This document shows, one piece after another, positions 44,308 to 52,650 of a DNA stretch of 64,000 nt. This DNA comes from JADFNB01 sp036397455. GTDB taxonomy: Bacteria; Gemmatimonadota; Gemmatimonadetes; Gemmatimonadales; GWC2-71-9. The position numbers were made by a program, and so were the translations under genes. The notes under the pieces are model-generated. The model saw only the letters and a program-made list of their open reading frames with translations, searched no databases and had not been told where the DNA came from. The first letter of the stretch is position 1; the number at the start of each line of letters is the position of its first letter. Location of the stretch: contig DASWIX010000042.1 of assembly GCA_036397455.1 (NCBI GenBank), positions 124,001 through 188,000 on the forward strand, written 5' to 3'.

Positions 44308-45926
44308 TTCCCAACCGTCGCCTCGCTCTCGCCAACATCGGGGTCGCCATCGCCGCATTCGGCGTGGCGTCCATGATGGCGTTCATGCAGGCCATTTCAC
44401 GCGCCAGTCTCGACCTTCCATGGCGCTCCGCCCGCATGTACTACCTCTCGGTCACCGGACACGGCGTGCTCATGGCGCTGGTGTTCACGACGTTCTTCAT
44501 CATGGGACTGGGGATCGCCTTTGCGACCCGCGCGCTCGACCGGCCGCTCCGCTGGGCGCGGCTCGGCTGGGTGGCGTTCGGGGTGGCCGTCGCGGGCGCG
44601 GCCGCGGCTGGGTGGGCCATCTTCTCGGGCAAAGCGACGGTGCTGTACACGTTCTACCCGCCGCTCAAAGCGCACCCGGCATTTTACATCGGGCTGACGC
44701 TGGTCGTGGTCGGATCGTGGCTGTGGTGCGCGGTACTCGTCGGGACGTATCTCGGGTGGCGCCACGAGCAGCCCGACACGCCGGTGCCGTTGCCGATGTA
44801 CACCATGTTGGCGACGATCGCCGTCTGGGTGATCGCGACGATCGGCGTCGCCGCCGAAATGCTCCTGCAGTTGATCCCATGGTCGCTGGGACTGACCGAG
44901 AAGGTCGACCCGCTGCTGGCCCGGATGCTGTTCTGGTACTTCGGGCACCCGTTGGTCTATTTCTGGCTGCTACCGGCGTATGCCGTGTGGTACGTGGTGG
45001 TGCCCAAGGTCGCCGGCGGCAAGCTGTTCAGCGATCCGCTCACCCGCATGGTCTTCGCGCTGTTCATCGTCCTCTCGACGCCGGTCGGGTTCCACCACCA
45101 GTTCATGGACCCGGGCATCTCAGCCGGCTGGAAGATGGTGCATACCATTCTCACGTTCGGGATCCTGTTCCCCAGTCTGGTCACGGCCTTCACCGTCACG
45201 GCGTCGCTCGAAGTGGCGGGGCGCGCCCGTGGCGCTCGCGGTCTGTTCGACTGGATCGGCCGGCTCCCGTGGGGCGACCCGCTCGTCGCGAGCGTCCTGT
45301 TGTCCATGCTGTTATTCGCGTTGGGTGGGATCGGTGGCGCCATCAACGCCTCGTTCGGCATGAACGCGGTCGTCCACAACACCGCCTGGATCCAGGGACA
45401 CTTCCACCTGACCGTGGGAACGGCCACGGCCCTGACGTTCATGGGCGCCTCGTATTGGCTGGTACCGCGGTTACTGGGACGCGACCTGGAACTGACGGCG
45501 ATGGCGCGGGTGCAGCCGTACCTGTGGTTTCTCGGCATGCTGTTCTTCTCGATATCCAACCACGTGACCGGGCTGATGGGGATGCCGCGTCGGGTCTACG
45601 AGGCGGCATATCAGGGGAGCGAGATCGCCGCCCGGTGGCAGGGGTTGACGGTCGTATCCGCCATCGGCGGCGTGCTGCTGTTCATGTCGGCGGCGTTCTT
45701 CCTGCTGGTCATGCTGTTCACGGTGCTCGGCGGACGGCGCGCGCCGCAGGGCGCCATCGAGTTCGCCGAGCCGATCGGCGGATATCCCACGAGTCGCGGC
45801 CTCTTCGATCGGTTCTGGCTGTGGCTGAGCGTGGCGGTGGTGCTTGTCATCGTCGCGTACGCGTATCCGCTGGTCCATCACTTCAGCCTGACCAGGTTCG
45901 GATCGCCGGGGTTCACGCCCTTCTAG
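44304..45926 (+). CDS. ba3-type cytochrome c oxidase subunit I
   Basis: 540-aa catalytic subunit reducing O2 to water. Ligands are recognisable: low-spin heme His in YYLSVTGHGVLMALVF, the CuB His-Tyr pair in FGHPLVYFWLLPAY, the CuB HH in VGFHHQFMDPG, and heme ligands in IQGHFHLTVG. Sequence style matches B-family oxidases (high O2 affinity), which usually lack subunit III, and none is seen here. ATG 44304 overlaps the subunit II stop. About 12-13 hydrophobic helices. Probably expressed with uspA at 42737 and subunits IIa/II. Confidence 0.96.
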   Translation: MIPNRRLALANIGVAIAAFGVASMMAFMQAISRASLDLPWRSARMYYLSVTGHGVLMALVFTTFFIMGLGIAFATRALDRPLRWARLGWVAFGVAVAGAAAAGWAIFSGKATVLYTFYPPLKAHPAFYIGLTLVVVGSWLWCAVLVGTYLGWRHEQPDTPVPLPMYTMLATIAVWVIATIGVAAEMLLQLIPWSLGLTEKVDPLLARMLFWYFGHPLVYFWLLPAYAVWYVVVPKVAGGKLFSDPLTRMVFALFIVLSTPVGFHHQFMDPGISAGWKMVHTILTFGILFPSLVTAFTVTASLEVAGRARGARGLFDWIGRLPWGDPLVASVLLSMLLFALGGIGGAINASFGMNAVVHNTAWIQGHFHLTVGTATALTFMGASYWLVPRLLGRDLELTAMARVQPYLWFLGMLFFSISNHVTGLMGMPRRVYEAAYQGSEIAARWQGLTVVSAIGGVLLFMSAAFFLLVMLFTVLGGRRAPQGAIEFAEPIGGYPTSRGLFDRFWLWLSVAVVLVIVAYAYPLVHHFSLTRFGSPGFTPF

Positions 45927-45983
45927 CGCACGCCCGCCTGGTGGGGGCATGGAAGTAAATGCCGGAACCGCATAGGTTTCGGC

Positions 45984-47225
45984 ATGAGCCCCGCGCCCCC
46001 GCCCCTCCCCGAGGACGGTGAGTCACGCCTGAGGCGGCTCGTGCACGCCGCCGGTCGGATTCACGCCGAGCACGAACTCGAGGTGGTCCTCCAGGCGGTT
46101 GGCGACGCGGCGCGCGAGGTCATCGGCGCTCGCTACGCGGCGCTCGGCATCCTCGATCCCAGCCATACCACCCTCGCGCGCTTCATCGTGAGCGGCATGA
46201 CAATGGAGGAATACGCACGGATCGGCCATGAGCCGACCGGCAAAGGGGTGCTGGGGACTCTCATCGCCGATCCCAAGCCCCTGCGGCTGCCCGACGTCGC
46301 GAAACATCCCGACTCCGGCGGATTCCCTCCGCATCATCCGGCCATGCGGTCCTTCCTCGGCGTCCCAATCCTCAGCCGTGATGGACCGCTCGGCAATCTC
46401 TACCTGACCGAAAAGCTCGGCGGGGACGTGTTCACCGAGGACGACGAAGCGATCGCGGTGCTGTTGGCCGCCCAGGCGGCGGTGGCCGTCGAGAACGCGA
46501 CGTTGTACGAGGACGGTCGGCGGCTCGTCGCGGAAGTCCAGTCCATGCAGGCGTCGCGCGATCGGTTCTTCGCGACCATCAATCACGAGCTGCGCAACGC
46601 GCTCACCGCGGTCTACGGCTGGTCGGAGATGCTGCTGCGCAAGGCCGGCCCGTCGGCGCCCCGCGCCGCACGCGAGGTCTTCGAATCGGCGGAACGGACG
46701 CTGGCGCTGCTCAACGATTTGCTCGACCTGTCCCGGCTCGAAGCGGAGCGCCTCCGCCCCGTGGTCGAGCACGTGGACGCGGCGAAGCTCGCCCTGGACG
46801 CCATCGCGACCGTGCACCCCGCCGCCGCTGCGCGGAACGTCACGCTCGAGGCGGTCGGGACCAACGGCCGCGCGGCGTGCGAAACCGATGGGCAGCGGGT
46901 GTGCCAGGTACTGGTCAATCTGCTCTCGAACGCCGTGCGCCACAGTCCCGCGGGCGACGTCGTCGTGTTGCGCACCGATGTCGAGCCGTCGCTGCTCCGC
47001 TACTCGGTGATCGATCGCGGACCCGGCATTCCCGCCTCCGAGCAGGAACACATCTTCGAGGCGTTCGCCCGGGCCGGGACCACCGATCACCAGGGTACGG
47101 GACTCGGGCTCACCCTGTCGCGACAACTGGCCCTGGTGCTGGGCGGCGATCTGGCCGTTCGCTCCAGCGAGGGCGAGGGCGCGACGTTCATCCTCACCAT
47201 CCCTCGGCGCCTGCGGGAATCGTGA
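45984..47225 (+). CDS. GAF-domain sensor histidine kinase
   Basis: 413-aa soluble sensor kinase. A GAF domain occupies residues about 20-175 (VLQAVGDAAREVIGARYAALGILD, SFLGVPILSRDGPLGNLYLTEK), resembling the DevS/DosS GAF type. HisKA has H-box FATINHELRNALTAVYG, and HATPase has N-box LLSNAVRHSP and G-boxes DRGPGIP and GTGLGLTLSRQLA. Lacks TM helices, so it senses a cytoplasmic signal; a heme-binding His is not identifiable. It lies 58 nt after the oxidase operon and 61 nt before the response regulator. Confidence 0.92.
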   Translation: MSPAPPPLPEDGESRLRRLVHAAGRIHAEHELEVVLQAVGDAAREVIGARYAALGILDPSHTTLARFIVSGMTMEEYARIGHEPTGKGVLGTLIADPKPLRLPDVAKHPDSGGFPPHHPAMRSFLGVPILSRDGPLGNLYLTEKLGGDVFTEDDEAIAVLLAAQAAVAVENATLYEDGRRLVAEVQSMQASRDRFFATINHELRNALTAVYGWSEMLLRKAGPSAPRAAREVFESAERTLALLNDLLDLSRLEAERLRPVVEHVDAAKLALDAIATVHPAAAARNVTLEAVGTNGRAACETDGQRVCQVLVNLLSNAVRHSPAGDVVVLRTDVEPSLLRYSVIDRGPGIPASEQEHIFEAFARAGTTDHQGTGLGLTLSRQLALVLGGDLAVRSSEGEGATFILTIPRRLRES

Positions 47226-47231
47226 AGAGGA

Positions 47232-47265
47232 GTTCACAGCCCGTTTCACGTCGACTCACCAACCC
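47232..47265 (+). promoter_or_regulatory. candidate direct-repeat operator upstream of the response regulator
   Basis: GTTCACAGCCCG (47232), TTTCACGTCGA (47244) and CTCACCAACCC (47255) form three TCAC-core units spaced 10-12 bp, about 22-55 nt before ATG 47287. The register is less exact than at 42569 or 49362. It would allow autoregulation. Confidence 0.5.
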
Positions 47266-47286
47266 GAAACGACCTTGAACCTGACT

Positions 47287-47970
47287 ATGCGCATCCTCAT
47301 CGTGGAAGACGACCGGAAGGTCGCGGGCTTCATCGAGATGGGCCTGCGGGAAGAGGGCTACGCCGTCGATCTCGCGAAGGACGGCGACGAGGCCATCCTG
47401 CACGCGCATGTCAACGATTACGACGCCATTCTGCTGGACTTGATGTTGCCCAAGAAGAACGGGCTCCAGGTAGCGGCGGAGCTGCGGCGTGAGGGGCGCA
47501 CGACGCCGATCCTGATGTTGACCGCACGGGATGCCACCGAAGACGTCGTGCGGGGCCTCGACGCCGGCGCCGACGACTACCTCCCCAAGCCGTTCAAGTT
47601 CGATGAGCTCCTGGCACGGTTACGTGCCCTGGTACGCCGCGGCGGCGCGACCCGCGTCGAACGCCTGGTCGCGGGCCCGCTCGAGTTGGATCGCCTGAAG
47701 CACCGGGCGTACGCCGGCGGCAAACCGCTGGATCTCACCCCGCGGGAGTTCCAACTGCTCGAACACTTCATGATGCACAAAGACGATGTCGTGCGCCGAA
47801 CCGAGCTGCTCGAAAAGGTCTGGGACATGCACTTCGACCCGGAAAGCAACGTCGTCGACGTGCACGTGGGGAACCTCCGGCGCAAGCTTCGCGAAGCCGG
47901 CTTCCCGAAGCTGATTCGGACGGTGCGGGGCGTCGGATTCCGGCTCGACGGCTCCAAGGACACCGGCTAG
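47287..47970 (+). CDS. OmpR/PhoB-family response regulator
   Basis: 227-aa regulator. Receiver domain: acidic pocket EDD at residues 7-9, phosphoacceptor in ILLDLMLPKKNG, Thr/Lys conserved (MLTARD, YLPKPF). C-terminal winged helix: LDLTPREFQLLEHFMMHKDDVVRRTELLEKVW and VDVHVGNLRRKL, RTVRGVGFRL. The ATG at 47287 fits the family N-terminus; a TTG 12 nt upstream is possible. Followed by its membrane kinase 2 nt later. OmpR-type dimers bind direct repeats, and such repeats are found upstream of this gene and of four neighbouring promoters. Confidence 0.95.
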   Translation: MRILIVEDDRKVAGFIEMGLREEGYAVDLAKDGDEAILHAHVNDYDAILLDLMLPKKNGLQVAAELRREGRTTPILMLTARDATEDVVRGLDAGADDYLPKPFKFDELLARLRALVRRGGATRVERLVAGPLELDRLKHRAYAGGKPLDLTPREFQLLEHFMMHKDDVVRRTELLEKVWDMHFDPESNVVDVHVGNLRRKLREAGFPKLIRTVRGVGFRLDGSKDTG

Positions 47971-47972
47971 CC

Positions 47973-49355
47973 ATGCAGTCGCTGCGCCGCACGCTCGCCG
48001 TGCGGTTTTCGATCACCATGCTCGTCGCACTGCTGGTGATTGCCCTCTGGGCTTTCATGGGGACCCAGCGCGTCCTGTACCGGGAACTCGACCGCGGATT
48101 GGCCGCCGCCGCGCACCTCGAAGCCGCCGCCCTGGCGGCCGGGCTCTCCATTCCCGCCCTACCGGATTCCGACGATCGCGAGGCGTTCGTCGCCGCGGTG
48201 AACCGATTTGTCGTCGCCCGCCAGGCCTCGGGCGTCGTGATCGCCATCAACACCCCGCTGGCAGCGGACTTGCCGTTTGATAGCGCGGGCCTCCGACGAG
48301 CCGTCGACGGAGACGCGACTTGGACCACGCTTGCGTGGGGTGGCGACGACTTCCGGGTATACTACCTCCCGATATCGCGGCCAACCGCGAGCGGCGCGCG
48401 CGTGGTGCAGGTCGCGGCGTCGTTGGGGCCGATCGACGCCGCGAGCCGCAACGTGCTGTTTCTGCTGTTTGGCACTGTGCTCCTCGGCCTGCTGGCAACC
48501 AGTCTGGGTGCCACGTGGCTCGCGGGGTCGGCGGTGGCACCTGTCAGCGAGATCGCCGAGCAGGCCGAAGCGATCGGACCGGACGAAACACGGCGCCGCA
48601 TCACGGCCCATGCCAGCGTCTCCGAGTTCAATGGGCTCGTGCGCGTCCTGAACGGCATGCTCGATCGCCTCGAACACGGTGTCTTTGCGCAGCGTCGCAT
48701 CATCGCGGACGTGGGCCATGACCTGCGCACACCGATCACGGCGATGCAAGGTGAGATCGAGGTCGTGCTGCGTCACCAACGTGATCCGGAACGCTACACG
48801 GCGGCGCTGAGGAGTATTCTCGAGGAGGTCAATCACCTCGGCACCTTGAGCGACACCCTTATCACGCTGGCGCGCATCGAAGCCGGCGAACTGAGGCCTG
48901 AACCCCACCCGACATCCGTAGCGGAACTCGTCTCCAATGCCGCACAGCGGTATCGACCGCGGGCGGGCACGCGGACGATCGAGGTCACGACCAGCGATGA
49001 CGCGGACTCGGTGGTCGACAAAGAACTGATCGATCTGGTGCTCGACCAGTTGCTCGACAACGCCATTCGGCATACGCCGGACGGTATTGAGATCGCCGTC
49101 CGCGTAGCCGGGGCCAACGGCCAGGTCACGATCGTCGTTGAGGATCGCGGCCCTGGGGTCTCCGACGACGTCCTTCCCCATTTGTTCGAGCGTTTCTATC
49201 GCGGTGACGCGGCACGCGGCCGGGGGGGGGCGGGTCTCGGGCTGACTGTTGCGGCCTCCATCATCCGTGCGCACGGCGGGCGGGTCCACGCGGAACGCGC
49301 CGACCCGAGCGGACTGCGGCTCGTCATCGCGCTCCCGCGGGAACAAACCACCTAA
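47973..49355 (+). CDS. membrane sensor histidine kinase
   Basis: 460-aa classical kinase partner of the adjacent regulator. Two TM helices (residues about 13-33 and 160-185) flank a periplasmic domain of about 125 residues; a HAMP domain follows (APVSEIAEQAEAIGPDE), then HisKA H-box IADVGHDLRTPITAMQGE, and HATPase with LLDNAIRHTPDG, EDRGPGV and GGAGLGLTVAASI. Starts 2 nt after the response-regulator stop. The sensed signal is not apparent from the periplasmic sequence. Confidence 0.94.
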   Translation: MQSLRRTLAVRFSITMLVALLVIALWAFMGTQRVLYRELDRGLAAAAHLEAAALAAGLSIPALPDSDDREAFVAAVNRFVVARQASGVVIAINTPLAADLPFDSAGLRRAVDGDATWTTLAWGGDDFRVYYLPISRPTASGARVVQVAASLGPIDAASRNVLFLLFGTVLLGLLATSLGATWLAGSAVAPVSEIAEQAEAIGPDETRRRITAHASVSEFNGLVRVLNGMLDRLEHGVFAQRRIIADVGHDLRTPITAMQGEIEVVLRHQRDPERYTAALRSILEEVNHLGTLSDTLITLARIEAGELRPEPHPTSVAELVSNAAQRYRPRAGTRTIEVTTSDDADSVVDKELIDLVLDQLLDNAIRHTPDGIEIAVRVAGANGQVTIVVEDRGPGVSDDVLPHLFERFYRGDAARGRGGAGLGLTVAASIIRAHGGRVHAERADPSGLRLVIALPREQTT

Positions 49356-49361
49356 CTGTCA

Positions 49362-49394
49362 CTTCACACGAGCTTCAAACCCGTTTCACCCTCC
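49362..49394 (+). promoter_or_regulatory. candidate 11-bp direct-repeat operator of the DUF2892 gene
   Basis: CTTCACACGAG, CTTCAAACCCG and TTTCACCCTCC are three adjacent units in exact 11-bp register, ending 40 nt before GTG 49435. The cleanest site of the set; it begins 6 nt after the end of the kinase gene. Confidence 0.7.
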
Positions 49395-49434
49395 GGACTC
49401 AATGTTTGGGAAGCACCAGGACGGAGGTAAAACC

Positions 49435-49644
49435 GTGCCAATCAACGTGGGGAATCTCGACGCTATCGCTCGGGGGGCGTCCGCCGTTCTGCTTCTGATT
49501 GTCGCGGCCTTCATGAATCACCTGCCCGTTCTCTCCCTTGCGGTTGCGATTCTCGCATTGTTCTTCGGAGGGACCGCACTCACCCGCCAGTGCCCGGTGT
49601 ATCGACTCCTCGACGTCAGCACATCACGCCGGACCCGATCCTGA
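49435..49644 (+). CDS. small DUF2892 membrane protein
   Basis: 69-aa protein with the DUF2892 layout: INVGNLDAIARGASAVLLLIV, hydrophobic core with two helices, and C-terminal LTRQCPVYRLLDVST, the conserved CPxY motif. Start chosen as GTG 49435 because GGAGG lies 7 nt upstream and the family starts here; an in-frame ATG at 49402 lacks a ribosome site. Preceded by the clearest 11-bp repeat site, suggesting control by the upstream two-component system. Confidence 0.85.
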   Translation: MPINVGNLDAIARGASAVLLLIVAAFMNHLPVLSLAVAILALFFGGTALTRQCPVYRLLDVSTSRRTRS

Positions 49645-49749
49645 CGCCGTATCCACGGTGAGTTGCCTCGGGCGGCGGGTGCACTACACTTCGTCACCGA
49701 TTCGAGCCTCACGCACCAAACGCTCACATGCCAACGGGAACGCAACAGA

Positions 49750-50145
49750 ATGAGCCGCCTCCTGATACCGGTCCTGATGCTCGGTCTTGCCACGGGCACG
49801 TCGGCACAGACACGTGACTCGCTTCCCACCGGGGTCACATCTGCCATGGTCGAGACCGGCGCCCAACTCTACAAGGGCGCCGGGATCTGCTTTGCATGCC
49901 ACGGAGCGGACGGCAAGGGGACGGCTGGCGTCGGGCCCAATCTCGCCGACGAGGAGTGGCTACACAGTGACGGTTCCTACGAGGCCATCGTGCGCCAGAT
50001 CATTCAGGGCGTCTTACCCACCCAGTCCAAATCGGGGATGATGATGCCGCCAAAAGGCGGCAGCAGCCTGAACGATGAGCAGGTCCGCGCTGTGGCAGCG
50101 TACGTGTGGACGCTCAGTCACTGGATTGCAGATCGTAGATTGTAG
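49750..50145 (+). CDS. small secreted cytochrome c
   Basis: 131-aa class I c-type cytochrome. Signal peptide residues 1-20 (LLIPVLMLGLATGTSAQ), heme-binding CFACH (Cys47, Cys50, His51), GADGKGTAGVGPNLADEEW, and a Met-rich sixth-ligand segment GMMMPPKGG. A candidate electron donor to the ba3 oxidase encoded 4 kb upstream (inference). The C-terminal residues ADRRL are encoded by the start of the AGATTG repeat array at 50122, so the gene end was rewritten by the repeat. A weak ribosome site precedes ATG 49750. Confidence 0.92.
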   Translation: MSRLLIPVLMLGLATGTSAQTRDSLPTGVTSAMVETGAQLYKGAGICFACHGADGKGTAGVGPNLADEEWLHSDGSYEAIVRQIIQGVLPTQSKSGMMMPPKGGSSLNDEQVRAVAAYVWTLSHWIADRRL

Positions 50146-50213
50146 ATTGCAGATTGGAGGGTTCGTTGCGGCAATCTGCAATCTGCAATCTCCAATCTGC
50201 AATCTCCAATCTA
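50122..50213. repeat. inverted arrays of ~7-bp AGATTG/CAATCT repeats
   Basis: Left arm (50122-50158) consists of tandem variants of GATTGCAGATTG/GTAGATTG; right arm (50171-50213) has the complementary CAATCTGCAATCT/CCAATCT series. The arms are separated by about 12 nt and can fold into a long imperfect hairpin. It sits between the convergent cytochrome c and outer-membrane protein genes and overlaps the last codons of the former, so it may act as a bidirectional terminator. Confidence 0.9.
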
Positions 50214-51014
50214 CCGGGGCACGCGCAGCGACAAACCGATCCCGCCAAACCAGTCATCGGCCGCCTCGTTGAGGCCAAACCCTCCCGACGCGTCGAGTTG
50301 CACCGTTGCGGTCACGAGAAAAGTGAATCCCCCGTCGAGGGAATGCGTCGAGGCGTTGACGGTCTCGGTAGCGACCGTGCCAAACCCTTCAATGAAGCCC
50401 GAGAGCCGTGACGTGAGGGCGCTTCCAAGCACCACGGTGTAGAGCAAGTCGGTGTCGGTCTTGGTCGCCCCCGCTCCGCCGTCGACCGACCCCCACATGG
50501 CCCCCACGTTGTAGCCAAGTGAAATGCGCTCCGTGAGCCCGTGCGAGAACGCCACGCGGACTGCGGGATCAGCCCGTACCGTGCCAAACCCGTCCTGGCC
50601 CGTGGGTAGGACAACGGCCGCGAGCAGCGCCACGGCCGGCGAGAGCCCGTCGCCGGTCAGGACTCGCACTTTTCCGCCCAGGTCCAGATCACCCATGCCG
50701 CTCACCGGGCCGGTGCCGGACTGAGAACTGCGCAACCAGCCCGCGAATCCGAGCCGAGCCTCGAACAGCGGGAAGATCCCGATGCGCAGCAACGAGCCGG
50801 GAATGGAAAGGGCCTTGAGCCGGGCCGCACCGCTACCGGCCTGGGCGAAACGCGCGCCAACCTCGAACTGGAACGCGCCGACCGGCACGACCGCCGCCGA
50901 CTCCGTCTGGTCGGGCCGGTCGGTCACGAGCGGTGGCGCTTCCTGACCTGACGCAACACCGGCGGCCACAAGACCTGCGAAAACACCAAAGCCGGCCCGG
51001 GGCATGGCTGGCAT
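50211..51014 (-). CDS. outer-membrane channel-like protein (MetA phenol-degradation family)
   Basis: 267-aa predicted outer-membrane beta-barrel. Signal peptide at residues 1-24 (GFGVFAGLVAAGVASGQ); then TDRPDQTESAAVVPVGAFQFEVGARF, the typical opening of Phenol_MetA_deg-type proteins, with repeated amphipathic strands ending in GLSLRVPR. ATG 51014 is fixed by GGAGG 5 nt upstream. Its stop adjoins the AGATTG repeat array. Family members are suspected of aromatic uptake, which would suit the neighbouring anthranilate pathway; this is an inference. Confidence 0.82.
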   Translation of the reverse strand: MPAMPRAGFGVFAGLVAAGVASGQEAPPLVTDRPDQTESAAVVPVGAFQFEVGARFAQAGSGAARLKALSIPGSLLRIGIFPLFEARLGFAGWLRSSQSGTGPVSGMGDLDLGGKVRVLTGDGLSPAVALLAAVVLPTGQDGFGTVRADPAVRVAFSHGLTERISLGYNVGAMWGSVDGGAGATKTDTDLLYTVVLGSALTSRLSGFIEGFGTVATETVNASTHSLDGGFTFLVTATVQLDASGGFGLNEAADDWFGGIGLSLRVPR

Positions 51015-51093
51015 GGAATCCTCCACGATTAGGTGAAGCGAATAGTATTATTAGTGAGGGCGTATTTGCAAGGTGCGGAACGGCTTGGCACTT

Positions 51094-52614
51094 TCAGAGC
51101 CCGGCTCGCAGCCGCCCCCTGTCAACCTTCCCCAGGTGGGTGCGCGGCAAATCATCCACCAGCGTCACCGCCCGAGGCACCTTGTAGCCGGCAAGGCGGT
51201 CGCGAACGAACGACGCCAGGTCCGACGGAAGGTCGGCGGACGCGCCGGACGGGACCACGAACGCGTGCGGCTGGGTGAGCCCGGCATCATCGACGACCCC
51301 GACGACCGCCGCTTCCCGCACCTTGGGGTGTTGCAGCAGGCAGTTCTCGACTTCCTGGGGCGAGAGCCACTTGCCAGACACCTTGAGCATGTCGTCCGCT
51401 CGGCCGCCGTAGGTGAAGTACCCGTCCTCATCGCACGAGACCATGTCGCCCGAGACGTACCACTCGCCGCGGAAGCTCTCAGCGGTCTTCTCGGACAGTT
51501 GCCAATAGCCCAGCGCGCGCGAATCGCCACGTACCCACAGCGCGCCGACCTCTCCCGGCGCGACCTCGTTGCCGTCGGCATCTGAGACCCGCACCTCGAA
51601 CCCGGGCACGACGGTCCCTAGCGTGCCCGGCCGCGCGGCGCCGGGCCGGTTGGACAGGAAGATGTGCCACATCTCCGCGGTCCCAAGGCCGTCGAGCAAT
51701 TCGACGCCGAACCGCCGTTGCCAGCGGTTGTGCAGTTCGACCGGCAATGCCTCGCCGGCGGAGGTGACGAGTCGCAGGCTCGAGAGATCGGGCTCATCGC
51801 CCGAGTGGCTCACCATCTGATTGATCATCGTCGGGACGTTCACGAGCACCGTCGGGCGGAAGGTGGCGATCTTGTCGAACAACACTTCGGGAGTGCAGCG
51901 CTCGCCAAACAACGCCGCCCGCGCGCCGACCGCGAAGGGGAAGAACAGGTTGGATCCGGTGGCGTATCCGAAGAACAGCTTGGGCACCGCGAGGGTCACA
52001 TCGTCTTCGGTGAGCCCCAGCACCCCTTTGGCGTAGCATTCGGTCGTATTAGCGAACGAACGGTGCGCCTGGACGACCGCCTTGGGATGGCCGGTGGTTC
52101 CTCCGGAGAACAACCAGATGGCGGCGTCGTCGCGGTGCGTGATCGCCGGATCGAGCCGGTCGGACGCCGTGGCGAGCTGGCGATCCCAGCGCGCATCGCC
52201 GAGGGTAATCACGATCTCCGGATGGGCGCCGCGCGTCGCCGCATCCGCGAACGCGGGCGCGGTCTCGCGATGCACGATCGCAGCCTTGGCCCGCGTATAG
52301 CCGTAGAAGTACTCGATTTCTTCGACCCGCACATACGGGTTGACCATCACCACCACGGCACCAATCTTCACCGTACCAAAGAGCGCGGCGGCGAACTCGG
52401 GACCGTCGGGAAGCGCGATGATGACGCGCTGTTCCTGCTGAACGCCCGCCTCCCGAAGCAGGTTGCCGAAGCGGTTCGACAGCGCGGAAACCTCGGCGTA
52501 TGTATGGGAGCCCCGTTCGGTCACCAGCGCGACGCGATCGCCCTTTCCCTCACGGAGTCGATCTTCGAGGAAATAGTCGGCGAGATTGAATTGTTCCGGC
52601 GGTTGAAATCGCAT
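51094..52614 (-). CDS. benzoate/2-aminobenzoate-CoA ligase
   Basis: 506-aa acyl-adenylate ligase of the benzoate-CoA ligase family, expected to make 2-aminobenzoyl-CoA from anthranilate, CoA and ATP. AMP motif FSGGTTGHPKAVVQAHRS, GLGTAEMWHIFLSN, GEWYVSGDMVSCDEDGYFTYGGRADDMLKVSGKW and the catalytic Lys in LGKVDRG are present. Divergent from the creatininase-family gene with only 36 nt between starts, so they share a promoter region. Anthranilate as substrate is inferred from the monooxygenase/reductase at 56542 and the kyn genes. Confidence 0.9.
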   Translation of the reverse strand: MRFQPPEQFNLADYFLEDRLREGKGDRVALVTERGSHTYAEVSALSNRFGNLLREAGVQQEQRVIIALPDGPEFAAALFGTVKIGAVVVMVNPYVRVEEIEYFYGYTRAKAAIVHRETAPAFADAATRGAHPEIVITLGDARWDRQLATASDRLDPAITHRDDAAIWLFSGGTTGHPKAVVQAHRSFANTTECYAKGVLGLTEDDVTLAVPKLFFGYATGSNLFFPFAVGARAALFGERCTPEVLFDKIATFRPTVLVNVPTMINQMVSHSGDEPDLSSLRLVTSAGEALPVELHNRWQRRFGVELLDGLGTAEMWHIFLSNRPGAARPGTLGTVVPGFEVRVSDADGNEVAPGEVGALWVRGDSRALGYWQLSEKTAESFRGEWYVSGDMVSCDEDGYFTYGGRADDMLKVSGKWLSPQEVENCLLQHPKVREAAVVGVVDDAGLTQPHAFVVPSGASADLPSDLASFVRDRLAGYKVPRAVTLVDDLPRTHLGKVDRGRLRAGL

Positions 52615-52650
52615 GGGAGAGATGATGCGGCACCACACGACCGGTGGTCA

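Noticed and set aside
46023..47249. Minus-strand open frame of 408 codons opposite the GAF kinase
   Set aside because: No domain signal, while the plus strand encodes a complete GAF-HisKA-HATPase protein.
50122..50213. CRISPR array
   Set aside because: Repeat units are only 7-8 bp with no unique spacers and no cas genes nearby.
50154..50411. Plus-strand frame beginning in the AGATTG/CAATCT array
   Set aside because: The N-terminus is translated simple repeat and the remainder is antisense to the outer-membrane protein gene.
51664..52650. Upstream extension of the creatininase gene to 582 codons
   Set aside because: The added part is antisense to the CoA ligase; the domain starts right after ATG 52651.
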